DNA of 19,239 nucleotides from Acidimicrobiaceae bacterium (GCA_003156795.1 PMHU01000282.1:29651-48889); one strand, 5' to 3'. Counted from the first letter of the stretch, positions 7,731 through 15,681 are shown. Notes: generated from the sequence alone by a model not told the origin. Numbers and translations are program-made.

Positions 7731-8765
7731 TCAGGACGGAAGCGCCGCCAGTTCGTTGCCGTGGCGATCGTGGGCAGCCCGGATCGATTCGGCCATCAGC
7801 GCCAGTCGGGCGTCGAGCGAGTCGTCGCCGCTTCGGGGAGGTTCGGGCAGGGCCGAGCCGCTGAAGAGGTGACGCAGGATGGCACCGACATACTCTGCGG
7901 TGACCCCTCGACGGCCGAGACGATTCTCGATCGACTCTCGTTCGTCGTCTGACACCGATTCGAGCTTGGCGACGCGCCGCTCGTCCAGGTCGGCGGATGG
8001 ATGAGCGACCACGGAGATTCCTCCGATGTGGTGCAGGCCCGGCGCATCGAGATGGATCAACTCGTGGCCACCTGCCACCAGCAGGAGGTTGACCACTTTG
8101 GCGGTGTCGTAAGCGTCTTTCCGCATCCCGATCCTCTCGAGCTGCCCCTGAACGGGCGGCGTCAGGTTCTCCCATCGGGCCCGCCCAAACGTGGCCCCCG
8201 AATCGAGCACTTGGCGAAGCGGTCCGATGTCGTATATGGCCAGATAGGTGCTGCCTACGACCATGCCGGTATCGGTGACGTGATAGCGCCCCCCGAGGCG
8301 ACGCCAATGCGACGGATGGATCTGATCTTCCGGTTCGGTCCACATCGGCGGGCAAGCGAAGACGCCGGCGTGCGTCGTTGCTGCGGCGACGAGCGGTTCC
8401 AACCAGTCGCCATCGGCCAGTATGTCGGTGTCCATAAAGCAGAACGAGTCGCGGTGCTCCAGCTTGACCAGGTAGTCGAGCGCCACTCGGTGAGCGACCG
8501 GCTCCGCCCCTGGAAGCTGCACGTATTCCAGGCGCGGCCGCTGCTCGGCCAGACCCCTCAGGAAACGGCGCTCGGGTGGCAAACACGCGTTGTCCACCAG
8601 CACAAAGTCGCACCCGTGCGACCACTCCAACAGCGTCATGGTGAATAGGGCGAGTTCACGGGTCGAGCCCGGCATGAAGACCAGATGGAAGCGCGGACGG
8701 TCCCTCTCGTGTTCGTCTCGGCCGATCGTCGGCCGGTTGCCGACTCTCGGCCGCCAGCGAGTCAA
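7731..8765 (-). CDS. GT-A-type glycosyltransferase
   Basis: This 344-residue protein has a GT-A organisation. FHLVFMPGSTRELALF and CDFVLVDNACLPPE form the first strands, and DSFCFMDTDILADGDW (about 107-121) contains the DTD metal motif at 112-114. Further on, YHVTDTGMVVGSTYLAIYDI and LIHLDAPGLHHIGGISV hold conserved-looking Asp and His residues of the acceptor side. The C-terminal 80 residues are charged and helical. The start is TTG at 8765, with GGAG eight bases upstream inside a possible hairpin (8776-8804). The nearest alternative, at the internal methionine of LVFMPGST, would cut the first strand. Preceded by a 93-bp gap holding a tandem repeat, this gene may start its own transcript. 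Donor sugar is unknown. Confidence 0.8.
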   Translation of the reverse strand: MTRWRPRVGNRPTIGRDEHERDRPRFHLVFMPGSTRELALFTMTLLEWSHGCDFVLVDNACLPPERRFLRGLAEQRPRLEYVQLPGAEPVAHRVALDYLVKLEHRDSFCFMDTDILADGDWLEPLVAAATTHAGVFACPPMWTEPEDQIHPSHWRRLGGRYHVTDTGMVVGSTYLAIYDIGPLRQVLDSGATFGRARWENLTPPVQGQLERIGMRKDAYDTAKVVNLLLVAGGHELIHLDAPGLHHIGGISVVAHPSADLDERRVAKLESVSDDERESIENRLGRRGVTAEYVGAILRHLFSGSALPEPPRSGDDSLDARLALMAESIRAAHDRHGNELAALPS

Positions 8766-8775
8766 CCGCCGGTCT

Positions 8776-8804
8776 CCGTAGGTGCGAACCGGCTACGGCC
8801 TACC
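8776..8804 (-). promoter_or_regulatory. Possible RBS-masking hairpins in the leader of the GT-A gene
   Basis: Read on the minus strand, CCGTAG and CTACGG (8798-8793 and 8781-8776) can pair across an 11-base loop. GTAGG and CCTAC (8803-8799 and 8782-8778) can form a competing stem. Both 3' arms overlap or touch the GGAG that serves the TTG start at 8765. No U-tract follows, so a terminator is unlikely. Stems this short can arise by chance in GC-rich DNA. Confidence 0.3.
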
Positions 8805-8805
8805 G

Positions 8806-8835
8806 CCCTGATCACCGAGACCCTGATCACCAAGA
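8806..8835. repeat. Tandem 15-bp repeat in an intergenic gap
   Basis: CCCTGATCACCGAGA is followed directly by CCCTGATCACCAAGA: two head-to-tail copies with one mismatch. Each contains the palindrome TGATCA, the two palindromes being 15 bp apart. The repeat lies between the FAD oxidoreductase stop and the GT-A gene start. It may be replication slippage or a pair of protein-binding half-sites. Confidence 0.75.
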
Positions 8836-8858
8836 CTCTGTCTCGGCCCATGACTTCC

Positions 8859-10001
8859 TCAAGCAGACTCCTCGGGCGCAAGCGCTTTCAGTCCCTCCCA
8901 GTCCAGTTCGTGCAGGTCATCGTATGACCACGTCGCGAACCTACCGAACAGGTAAACGCCATAGAGATGGCAAGCGGCGGCAATCATCTCCTTGGAACCT
9001 TCTGAAACCGGCTCGATCGGATACGCCATCTGGTAAGAATGCGCTTCGGCCTCACCAAATGCACCGAGCGGTATGTCGAATATGTCCGCCAGCGCGACCT
9101 GGCAGACCCTGAGTCGCTCGATCATGTCTCGAGACTGCACGCTCGGCATCATGGACAACTGGGCCACGCAGATCCCGGGTCTCGGCGAAATGCATCTCAG
9201 GACTGGAGAGTCGAGGCGGAGGTCGTAGATGAGGGTATCGGTGGGCATGGCCGCCCGCACCCGAGACGCCACGAACTCGGCGGGTGCGCAAGGCGGTGAC
9301 CCAAGGGGTATCTTGACCAGCCGCGCCAAATGGGTTATCGGCAAGGTCCAAATGAGATGCCTGAATCCGACCGTGAGTCCACTCCGCAAGGTCGCCTTCC
9401 TGGGCTCACTGGACAACCCGACGATGGCGTCGTCGACGATCTCGATTTCCCTGCTCATCCGAACCGTCGACGCTACATAGGGAGACAGCCCATCTCTGAA
9501 ACCTGCCCTCGAGAGGCGCGGCCCGGCCAAATACGAACGCCGGACCTTGTTTCTGACGCCGTTCAGAGGCTCACGAAAAATCCGGTCACCGTACTGCTTC
9601 CTAGAGAGAATCAGCGTGCTATCACCGGCCTCGCGGGCAAAGGAGGCGAAGCACTCAGGGGGGTATCGATTTGGGTCAGACGGCGTCTGAGCCGCGTCCC
9701 CATCAAAGAAGCGTGTCTCCAATGGAGGAAGTGACTCTCCCGGCAACAGGGACGGAAGGTGGCTCATGGGAGGGAAGATCGGGACCACCGAAAAGGGATC
9801 GGTCGTCCCACCGGCGACGCTGACCGTAGGTCGCAGCATTCCGAGGAGATCCTGCGAAATGAGGATCGGCGATGCGCCCTCGGCCTGCAAGGCCACGGCC
9901 GCGAGCACGGAGGATGGGCCATTCCCGACGATCAGGTGCTCGACCGCAGTCGGCCGCGTTCGGCCAGGTCGAAGATCGCTGGTGGTTAACAGATCAGACA
10001 T
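8859..10001 (-). CDS. FAD/NAD(P)-binding oxidoreductase, amine-oxidase / UDP-galactopyranose-mutase-like
   Basis: This 380-residue flavoprotein opens its Rossmann domain with HLIVGNGPSSVLAAVALQ, a dinucleotide-binding GxGxxS/A loop at about residues 22-39. It closes with YGVYLFGRFATWSYDDLHEL, which resembles the C-terminal FAD-contacting segment (GRF.xW.Y) of UDP-galactopyranose mutase and protoporphyrinogen-oxidase-like proteins. The middle (RKQYGDRIFREPLNGVRNK, GFRHLIWTLPITHLARL) is divergent, so I do not call it a true mutase. ATG 10001 is the natural start. The gene sits in the lower-GC part (33 of 60 bases at 9301-9360), 73 bp after a GT4 gene and upstream of the other decorating enzymes. 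Possible roles are a pyranose/furanose ring contraction or oxidation of a sugar or lipid intermediate. Substrate is unknown. Confidence 0.72.
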   Translation of the reverse strand: MSDLLTTSDLRPGRTRPTAVEHLIVGNGPSSVLAAVALQAEGASPILISQDLLGMLRPTVSVAGGTTDPFSVVPIFPPMSHLPSLLPGESLPPLETRFFDGDAAQTPSDPNRYPPECFASFAREAGDSTLILSRKQYGDRIFREPLNGVRNKVRRSYLAGPRLSRAGFRDGLSPYVASTVRMSREIEIVDDAIVGLSSEPRKATLRSGLTVGFRHLIWTLPITHLARLVKIPLGSPPCAPAEFVASRVRAAMPTDTLIYDLRLDSPVLRCISPRPGICVAQLSMMPSVQSRDMIERLRVCQVALADIFDIPLGAFGEAEAHSYQMAYPIEPVSEGSKEMIAAACHLYGVYLFGRFATWSYDDLHELDWEGLKALAPEESA

Positions 10002-10074
10002 CGTCTATCGGCCCCCGTGGTTGATCGCTACCACAGTAACGAGCACAAAGGCAGGGCGCGCCGCTCTCTACGCT

Positions 10075-11364
10075 TTACGGCGCCGGGGCCGGATCGCCGG
10101 CCTCTCCCCTTGGAGGTCCCGACCGGTCCGGACTGACGGTCGAAAGGGTGTCGGTGGCGACAGCCGCCGCTTGAATCTCGACTTCCGACCAGCGGTGCGA
10201 TTCGTAGAATCGCCGCCGTCCCTCTGCGACGAGGGCTTCCCGCAGGCCTCTTTGGGCGAGCAATCGCATACACGAATCCGCCATCGCTTGAGGAGTGTCG
10301 GCCACCAGTACGTCCACCCCGTCATGGACGTCGAGTCCTTCCGCTCCCATAGTGGTGGTGACGACCGGGATCTCGTGGGCCCAGGCATCGAGGATCTTGA
10401 TGCGCGTCCCCGCTCCGTATCGGATAGGGACGAGAGCGACGTCGGCGTGGATCAGCTCCGCGCTCAGGTCGTCGACCCAACCAGTGACGATCACCTTCGG
10501 TGGGTCGTGCAAGGCCTGCACGGCGTCACCGGCCCGTCCCACCAGCCGTACGCTCGCACCCGGACTGCGACTACGCAGAAGCGGTGCCACCTGGTTGGCG
10601 AGCATTCGGGCGGCGTCGACGTTGGGGGGATAAGTGAGCAGCCCGAAGAACACGGCCGTGAAGTCCGCTGAACCCGGGTCCTTGGTTCTCGGGTTCCAGC
10701 CGGGGGAAGGCTCCGAACCTCCGTTCGGAACGACGCGTACCGAACGCGCCAAGCCCGCGAGGCGATCGGCATCGAGCTGGCTGGCCACCACCACCTGTTG
10801 GGCTGCATCTACCGCCCGAAACTGCAGGCGCCGCCAACCAGCGGCCTCTCGGCGGCCGAGCGCGGCTTGGACGGCGAGGCGGGGCCATCGACGCGGCCTC
10901 CTGGCCCCGTCCGCCAGCAGCGTCCGCGTCCGGGCGGCCGCCTTGAGATCTTCGCGATCGTCCAAATCGACGACGAGCGGGGCCTTCGGCAGCGCCGGAC
11001 CGAGCACCGCCAAAGTGTCGGCCGCATCGACCCACAACAGATCGTAGGCACCGGTGACGAACTCGCTCAGGCGGGCCCTCGCCGAGTCGAAGTTGCGCCC
11101 GGCCAGCGCCAAAGGTGGGCCGCCCGGACGGAGGGTCGCCACCCAGCGGGAAGTGGCCCTCGGCGGCGAGGGGCGGGGCGCCTGCACCCACCGCCCGACG
11201 GGTTCGGAGACGGGATCCTCCGGATGGGGGCGCCCCGGGTCGGTCAAGCTGAACACGTCGACCTCGCCCACCCGGGCCAACCCTCGAATGATGTGCACCA
11301 TCCGCAGGGCGTGGCCGCTGGCGATCGGCCAGGGGGGATCGGACGCGACGAACAGCACGCGCAT
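10075..11364 (-). CDS. GT4-family glycosyltransferase
   Basis: This is a 429-residue GT-B enzyme of the GT4 family. MRVLFVASDPPWPIASGHALR gives the N-terminal glycine-rich acceptor loop, and PLVVDLDDREDLKAA the domain core. The donor-binding C-terminal domain shows VRVVPNGGSEPSP, TAVFFGLLTYPPNVDAARML, VTGWVDDLSAELIHADVALVPIRYGAGTRIKILDAWA and EIPVVTTTMGAEGLDV. Asp replaces the usual first Glu of the EX7E-type motif (KILDAWA), a variant to note. ATG 11364 is preferred over GTG 11373 because GAGGTGAGG lies three bases upstream. The last 20 or so residues are Pro/Gly-rich. It follows the GNAT gene after 48 bp, the first real gap in the operon, and marks the change from compact right half to looser left half. 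Confidence 0.9.
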   Translation of the reverse strand: MRVLFVASDPPWPIASGHALRMVHIIRGLARVGEVDVFSLTDPGRPHPEDPVSEPVGRWVQAPRPSPPRATSRWVATLRPGGPPLALAGRNFDSARARLSEFVTGAYDLLWVDAADTLAVLGPALPKAPLVVDLDDREDLKAAARTRTLLADGARRPRRWPRLAVQAALGRREAAGWRRLQFRAVDAAQQVVVASQLDADRLAGLARSVRVVPNGGSEPSPGWNPRTKDPGSADFTAVFFGLLTYPPNVDAARMLANQVAPLLRSRSPGASVRLVGRAGDAVQALHDPPKVIVTGWVDDLSAELIHADVALVPIRYGAGTRIKILDAWAHEIPVVTTTMGAEGLDVHDGVDVLVADTPQAMADSCMRLLAQRGLREALVAEGRRRFYESHRWSEVEIQAAAVATDTLSTVSPDRSGPPRGEAGDPAPAP

Positions 11365-11367
11365 TTG

Positions 11368-11376
11368 CCTCACCTC
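11368..11376 (-). promoter_or_regulatory. Ribosome-binding site of the GT4 gene
   Basis: On the minus strand GAGGTGAGG lies three bases before ATG 11364. It overlaps the alternative GTG at 11373, which therefore cannot use it, so the ATG is favoured. Confidence 0.65.
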
Positions 11377-11412
11377 GTGGGGACGAGAACCGAGAGGCGG
11401 AGGCGGATCACG

Positions 11413-12414
11413 TCAGAACAGCTCCACGTCACCGAGGCTGAGGCCCCAGCCGCCCACCGTCGAGGGCCCGTCCCCCTGCAGGGGCCGGCAGGTCAGGATG
11501 GGACCCCGGCGTGGGAGCGGGGCGAACCCGGCCCCAACCACGGACGCCGGAGCGGCGATGAGAAGGGCGTAGTCGGCGCCGCAAGCGCGAACCAGGTCGC
11601 GCAGAAGGGCGCGCCGGGTCGGCCCGTCGACTGCGAGCACTTCGACCACGGCGGCTTCGAGGGCGCGGCCCCGCTGTCGGAGGCGGAACACGGCTAAACC
11701 TCGGCGCACCCCGCCAGGAGCGACGATGACTCGGTAGTGCAAGGGAGAGAAGCCGTCGTAACGCCAGCGCAGGTAAGCAACGGATCGCCGGGTGCGCACT
11801 CCCGACGGAGGAGGCTGGGCGTCGAGCAGCTCATCCAACGCGGTGGCGTCTCCTAGGGCGTCGGACGCGGCCTCGCCAGCGGTGGTAGGCGTCGAAAATC
11901 GCTCGGCCGGAACCCCGGCGCGGGCCAGCGCCGGTAGCCCTGAGGCGCGGCAGGGGCGAAAGGCGACGGGGAGGCGCCCGACGACCCTCCACCCCATTTT
12001 GAGATACCCGGGCCTGCTCTTGTCGTTGGGAGTGTTGAATACCAGGTCGCAACCGTCGGCGCGGCAGGCTTCCACACCGTGCAGGGTAAGGCGGGTAAAG
12101 ACGCCCTGGCCACGGTGGCTCGCGGCTGTCGCGGTGTCGACGGCCCGCACCGCTCGCAGCGGAGGGCCGGTGGGTACTTCGAACTCCCAACGCAACAGCG
12201 TGCGCAGACCGACGATGGCCCCGTCGTCCACGGCTACCCAGGCCGGCGAGCGGCCGAAGGGGTTCTGGTGGTGCTTCCACCGCAAGTACTCAGCGAGGGG
12301 CGCGTCGGCCGGCCAGCCCATGGCGCCTCTGACCAGTTCTGCCATTACCGGTTCGTCCTCGTCGGTGGCCGCCCTCACGACCAGGTCGACGCCGCCGCCT
12401 CCGACTTCACTCAC
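11413..12414 (-). CDS. GNAT-family acyltransferase, Eis/enhanced-survival-like architecture
   Basis: This 333-residue protein has an N-terminal GNAT domain. VRAATDEDEPVMAELV starts the first strand and helix. AVDTATAASHRGQGVFTRLT (about 90-109) is the acetyl-CoA loop, with the R-G-Q-G-V version of RxxGxG/A. LVFNTPNDKSRPGYLKMGW (about 123-141) is the late strand and helix region typical of this larger GNAT group. A second half (RRSVAYLRWRYDGF onward) folds beyond a single GNAT, so a two-domain arrangement like Eis or FemAB-type enzymes is likely. Its GTG start overlaps the WbsX stop by eight bases (GTGAGTGA), indicating translational coupling. The substrate could be an amino sugar of the glycan or a peptide/lipid intermediate; sequence does not decide. 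Confidence 0.82.
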   Translation of the reverse strand: MSEVGGGGVDLVVRAATDEDEPVMAELVRGAMGWPADAPLAEYLRWKHHQNPFGRSPAWVAVDDGAIVGLRTLLRWEFEVPTGPPLRAVRAVDTATAASHRGQGVFTRLTLHGVEACRADGCDLVFNTPNDKSRPGYLKMGWRVVGRLPVAFRPCRASGLPALARAGVPAERFSTPTTAGEAASDALGDATALDELLDAQPPPSGVRTRRSVAYLRWRYDGFSPLHYRVIVAPGGVRRGLAVFRLRQRGRALEAAVVEVLAVDGPTRRALLRDLVRACGADYALLIAAPASVVGAGFAPLPRRGPILTCRPLQGDGPSTVGGWGLSLGDVELF

Positions 12415-13540
12415 GGGCCGCCACGACCGACCGCACCGCCTCCAGCCGGGCGAGACCCTCGCTCGTGTCCGGCTCCAGGACGTTGCCTTCGGCCCATTCG
12501 TTCCAAGCGTTGACGAATACCAGCCGTTCGGCCGGCGGTCGGTCGGCCACGAGCTCGACCGCGCTCTCGAGGCTGGCGGCGAAACGGTCGGGGGTGTAGC
12601 CGACGACGACGGTCGCGTTACGTCCCCGCCGCGGCGTGTTGTCCCATCCGGCGAAGACGCAGGGAACGATCGGATGGGCCACCTTCGAACGGCGTCGGTC
12701 CATCAACTGCAGAGCCTCGTCTGCGCCGTAGATTCGAAGGCGGGGGTCGCGGATCCCGAGGCGGAAGTTGCGGCGCGCCTTTCCCTTTGTTGGTCGGGCC
12801 ACGTCATAGAACGGCAGATCGGAGAGCTGCGGGCGAAAGTCCACGGTCCCATCGAAACCGAGCGTGCGCGAGTCGACCCACTTGCTCTTGGCGTTCATAC
12901 CGAGCAGCATCGGGTCGGGCAGCCCAGCGCGCGACGCTTCCGATCGCAGGGTGTCGACGGTGCGACGGGCGTCGGGAAGCTCGTGCGGGCAGTACACGAC
13001 GAACACCGGGCGACCGTCCACGCGCAGCCATCGAGGATCTCCCCAAGCTTCGACCAGCCACCGGGCGTGCGCGGCGTCGTCCAGGGGGCTGTAGGTCTGT
13101 TCGACCAGCGCCTCGCCCACACCGAGCCACGTGCGCGTCCACGGCTCGTTCGCCCAGGCCAAGCAGAACGGCAGGCTCGGCTCGCCGCTACGGAGGACTT
13201 CGTCGAAGGGCCGGTTCAGGAGTTGGTGACCATTGAACCAATAGTGCCAGTAGCAGAAGGCTTCCACGCCGTGTTGGCGGGCCAGGTCTGCTTGTTCGGC
13301 CCTGGTATCGGCCAAGCGCAAGTCATAGAAGCCGAGCCGCCCGGGCAGCCGAGGCTGCTGGTGGCCTCGAAACAGCGGCCGGGCCTTCGCCACGTTCACC
13401 CACTCGGTGAAGCCCGTCCCCCACCACTCGTCGTTCTCTGGGATCGGATGGAATTGCGGCAGGTACAGGGCCACCACCCGCGCCCGCAGCTCGCCGGGTC
13501 CTTCTTCTGAGATGGCCGAGGACGTAACCGGAGACGTCAC
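12407..13540 (-). CDS. WbsX-family (GH99-like) glycan protein
   Basis: This is a complete WbsX-family protein of 377 residues. ARVVALYLPQFHPIPENDEW (about 20-39) and GTGFTEWVNVAKARP open it; HYWFNGHQLLNRPFDEVL, LAWANEPWTRTWLG and FVVYCPHELP follow; FVNAWNEWAEGNVLEPD near the C-terminus is the family signature. Such proteins occur in O-antigen, capsule and S-layer glycan clusters, with glycosyltransferase or endo-glycosidase roles proposed but not settled. GTG 13540 is chosen because it forms a GTGA overlap with the upstream membrane-protein stop, the same junction used elsewhere in this operon. A GTG at 13585 would add 15 residues and overlap by 49 bp. Those 15 residues contain VEPDGRV, also seen in the paralogue at the left edge, so the longer form cannot be excluded. 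The downstream GNAT gene overlaps its stop. Confidence 0.88.
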   Translation of the reverse strand: MTSPVTSSAISEEGPGELRARVVALYLPQFHPIPENDEWWGTGFTEWVNVAKARPLFRGHQQPRLPGRLGFYDLRLADTRAEQADLARQHGVEAFCYWHYWFNGHQLLNRPFDEVLRSGEPSLPFCLAWANEPWTRTWLGVGEALVEQTYSPLDDAAHARWLVEAWGDPRWLRVDGRPVFVVYCPHELPDARRTVDTLRSEASRAGLPDPMLLGMNAKSKWVDSRTLGFDGTVDFRPQLSDLPFYDVARPTKGKARRNFRLGIRDPRLRIYGADEALQLMDRRRSKVAHPIVPCVFAGWDNTPRRGRNATVVVGYTPDRFAASLESAVELVADRPPAERLVFVNAWNEWAEGNVLEPDTSEGLARLEAVRSVVAARE

Positions 13541-14514
13541 CGCCTCGGCTCGACGGTGGTCGACCCGGCCGTCCGGCTCGACCACGCGGAAGGTTCCGGC
13601 GACGCCGACCGAGACAACCGGCCGCTACCGACAACCAACAGCAACGCGCCGCAGGCCAACACGGCCAGCGCGGCCAACGCCGACGGGCCGGGAGACTTCA
13701 TCAGACCGGCCCACCGCGACGCGGCGGCCACGACGGCCACGTGAACGGGCGCGACCACGAGTAGCGGCGCTGGGGTCCGGCCCTTGCGGGTCACGAGCCA
13801 AGCCACCGCCGGTGCCAGCGCCAGCGCACCGATGCAAGCTGCCGCGCCCGCCGTGGCGCCGGGCCGACCCCGGGCGCCGTAGGCGATCACCCAGCTCAAG
13901 CCGACGACGATGGCTACCGTACCGGGCGCACCCAGCGGGTGACGCCGTCCCGGCCACCAAGCAACCACGCCGACTGCGAGCACGCCGAGCACGGCCCGGG
14001 CGGCCTCGGTGTCAGGCACGCACACCCAGATTCCGGCCGCGCTCACCAGCAGAGCGAGCAGCGTGACCGTCCCGTCGCCTGACGTCCGGTCGGCCCAGGC
14101 CGCCAGTGGCGCACAGATGGCCACCAGCGTCGCGATCGAAGCCTCAGCGACCACCCCGTGAAGCGGCAAGCGGATGGCCAGGACTACTGACGCGAGCAGC
14201 CACCCGGCGGCCAGCGGCAGCCGAGCCCGTTTGGTCGCGCACCACGCGGCGGCGGCCACGCATCCGAAGGCCATGACGGCAACGACGTCGCCACCCGGTC
14301 TCGTCACGTGCAGGAGAGCAGCGAGCAGGGCCGCAGCCAGAAGGGATCCGCCGACCGCGTCGACTACCCGCCGAACATCGGGTGCGGTCTTCGCCCGGAT
14401 GGTCGCGATGGCATTGAGGCCGCGCACCGCTGCGGCCGCCACCAACCCGGCCAACAGGCCGGCGTGAAACTGCTCGGAACGGACCAGGGAGTGGACGTCG
14501 CCGAACGCGCCCAC
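13537..14514 (-). CDS. Polytopic membrane protein of unknown function
   Basis: This 325-residue protein is almost wholly hydrophobic, with about 10-11 predicted membrane segments by eye (for example FHAGLLAGLVAAAAVRGL, GSLLAAALLAALLHV, TVTLLALLVSAAGIWVCV, ALAALAVLACGALLLVVG) and a short basic C-terminal tail. I recognise no catalytic motif and no clear Wzx, Wzy or O-antigen ligase signature. Those families are usually longer and have large periplasmic loops that are absent here. GTG 14514 directly abuts the aminotransferase stop (TGA then GTG), and its own stop overlaps the next start, so it is translated with the operon. Its position between the aminotransferase and a WbsX gene suggests a membrane step such as glycan or lipid-carrier transport or polymerisation. 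This is context-based inference only. Confidence 0.75.
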   Translation of the reverse strand: MGAFGDVHSLVRSEQFHAGLLAGLVAAAAVRGLNAIATIRAKTAPDVRRVVDAVGGSLLAAALLAALLHVTRPGGDVVAVMAFGCVAAAAWCATKRARLPLAAGWLLASVVLAIRLPLHGVVAEASIATLVAICAPLAAWADRTSGDGTVTLLALLVSAAGIWVCVPDTEAARAVLGVLAVGVVAWWPGRRHPLGAPGTVAIVVGLSWVIAYGARGRPGATAGAAACIGALALAPAVAWLVTRKGRTPAPLLVVAPVHVAVVAAASRWAGLMKSPGPSALAALAVLACGALLLVVGSGRLSRSASPEPSAWSSRTAGSTTVEPRR

Positions 14515-15681
14515 TCACGCCACCCGCTCGCGAATCTCCTCGGCGTGGTCGTGCAAGTCGCCCAGCACCTCGATGACGGTGTCGACCGTGGAGAGTTCCA
14601 TCGCCGGCCAAACCGGGAGGCTGATCACACTTCCGGCCGCGGCCTCCGTGATGGGCAGCCGCGTCGGGAACCGTTGCCGGTAGGCCCGGTGCAGGTGTAC
14701 CGGAGGCCAGAAGTAGCGCCGGGTGTCGATCCCGTCGGCCCTCAGGGCGTCGCTGGCCTGGCCGGCGTTGAGGCCGTACTCCGCCTCGTCGACGCGCACG
14801 GTGAAGTCCTTCCACGTCGAGGTGTCACCGGCTGGTACGGCTTGGGGTTGCAAGCCGGTGATGCCGACGACCGCGTTGCAGTACCGCTCGGCCAGCCCCC
14901 GGCGGGAGGCGAGGTCCTCGTCGAAACGCTCCAAGGAAGCGAGGGCCACCGCCGCGTGGAACTCCGACATCCGACCGTTCAATCCCGAGAACTGGCTGTC
15001 GTAGTCTCCCGGGTTGCCGTAGTTGCGTCCGACTCGAATCTGGCGGGCCAGCTCCGCGTCTCGAGTGGCAACGAGACCCCCCTCGCCCGCCACCAGCGGC
15101 TTCGTCGGTGTCAGGCTGAAGACCTCGGCTGTGCCGAGCCCGCCGACGGGACGTCCCTGGAGGCGCGCCCCGAAGGCGTGGGCGGCGTCGTAAACCAGCG
15201 GAACGCCGGCCTGGTCGGCCGCGGCTTGCAGCGCCGTGGCATCGCACGGCGCGCCGAAGACGTGCGTGGCCAACACCCCCGCGGCCCCGCTGAGCTTGGC
15301 TATGGCGTCCGCGGAATCGATCTGGAAGCTGTGAGGGTCGCATTCAGCGAATCGCAGCCCGACGTGATTCCAGTCCAAGGCGTGAGCCGACGCCGCGAAA
15401 GTGAAGCCGGGCAGCACCACTGGTCCGTTCGGTTGGAGGACCTTCCACACGAGCATGAGCCCGGTCGTGCACGAGGCGACTGCGACGACGTGGTCCACGC
15501 TCAGCCGTTCGGCGGCGGCGGCCTCCAGCTCGCGCACCAAGGGCCCGTCGGTCACCTGTCCCTCCGCGTAGCTCGGTCCGAGTCGTCGGGTCACCTCTGA
15601 TAGCGGCGGCAAGGAGGGCCGCACGAATGCCAGTCCGGCGGGAAAGCGGCAAGGACCTCCGAGCACTGCCGGGCGCGTCAC
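14515..15681 (-). CDS. DegT/DnrJ/EryC1/StrS-family sugar aminotransferase
   Basis: This 388-residue enzyme is a PLP-dependent aminotransferase that places an amino group on a nucleotide-linked keto sugar. The catalytic lysine is K194 in SLTPTKPLVAGEGG. VYDAAHAFGA at about 164-173 supplies the Asp that contacts the PLP ring nitrogen. The substrate-side NYGNPGDYDSQFSGLNGRMSE is typical of the family, and ASCTTGLML near residue 70 is the PLP phosphate loop. GTG 15681 is chosen because AGGAGG lies seven bases upstream and the start overlaps the previous stop as GTGA; the longer frame from 15732 has neither. With the nearby 198-residue GNAT protein it could make an acetamido sugar in the way WecE/WecD or PglE/PglD do. 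No dehydratase to supply the keto sugar is in the window. Confidence 0.93.
   Translation of the reverse strand: MTRPAVLGGPCRFPAGLAFVRPSLPPLSEVTRRLGPSYAEGQVTDGPLVRELEAAAAERLSVDHVVAVASCTTGLMLVWKVLQPNGPVVLPGFTFAASAHALDWNHVGLRFAECDPHSFQIDSADAIAKLSGAAGVLATHVFGAPCDATALQAAADQAGVPLVYDAAHAFGARLQGRPVGGLGTAEVFSLTPTKPLVAGEGGLVATRDAELARQIRVGRNYGNPGDYDSQFSGLNGRMSEFHAAVALASLERFDEDLASRRGLAERYCNAVVGITGLQPQAVPAGDTSTWKDFTVRVDEAEYGLNAGQASDALRADGIDTRRYFWPPVHLHRAYRQRFPTRLPITEAAAGSVISLPVWPAMELSTVDTVIEVLGDLHDHAEEIRERVA

Noticed and set aside
7693..8625. A 310-codon minus-strand frame overlapping the GT-A gene
   Set aside because: It is Arg-rich without motifs, whereas the overlapping frame 7731-8765 contains the DTD glycosyltransferase motif.
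11792..13510. A 572-codon plus-strand open frame
   Set aside because: It lies antisense to the well-supported WbsX and GNAT genes and has no recognisable domain; long antisense frames are expected in GC-rich coding DNA.
14308..15600. A 430-codon plus-strand open frame
   Set aside because: It is antisense to the aminotransferase gene, whose motifs and start are clear, and shows only low-complexity composition.
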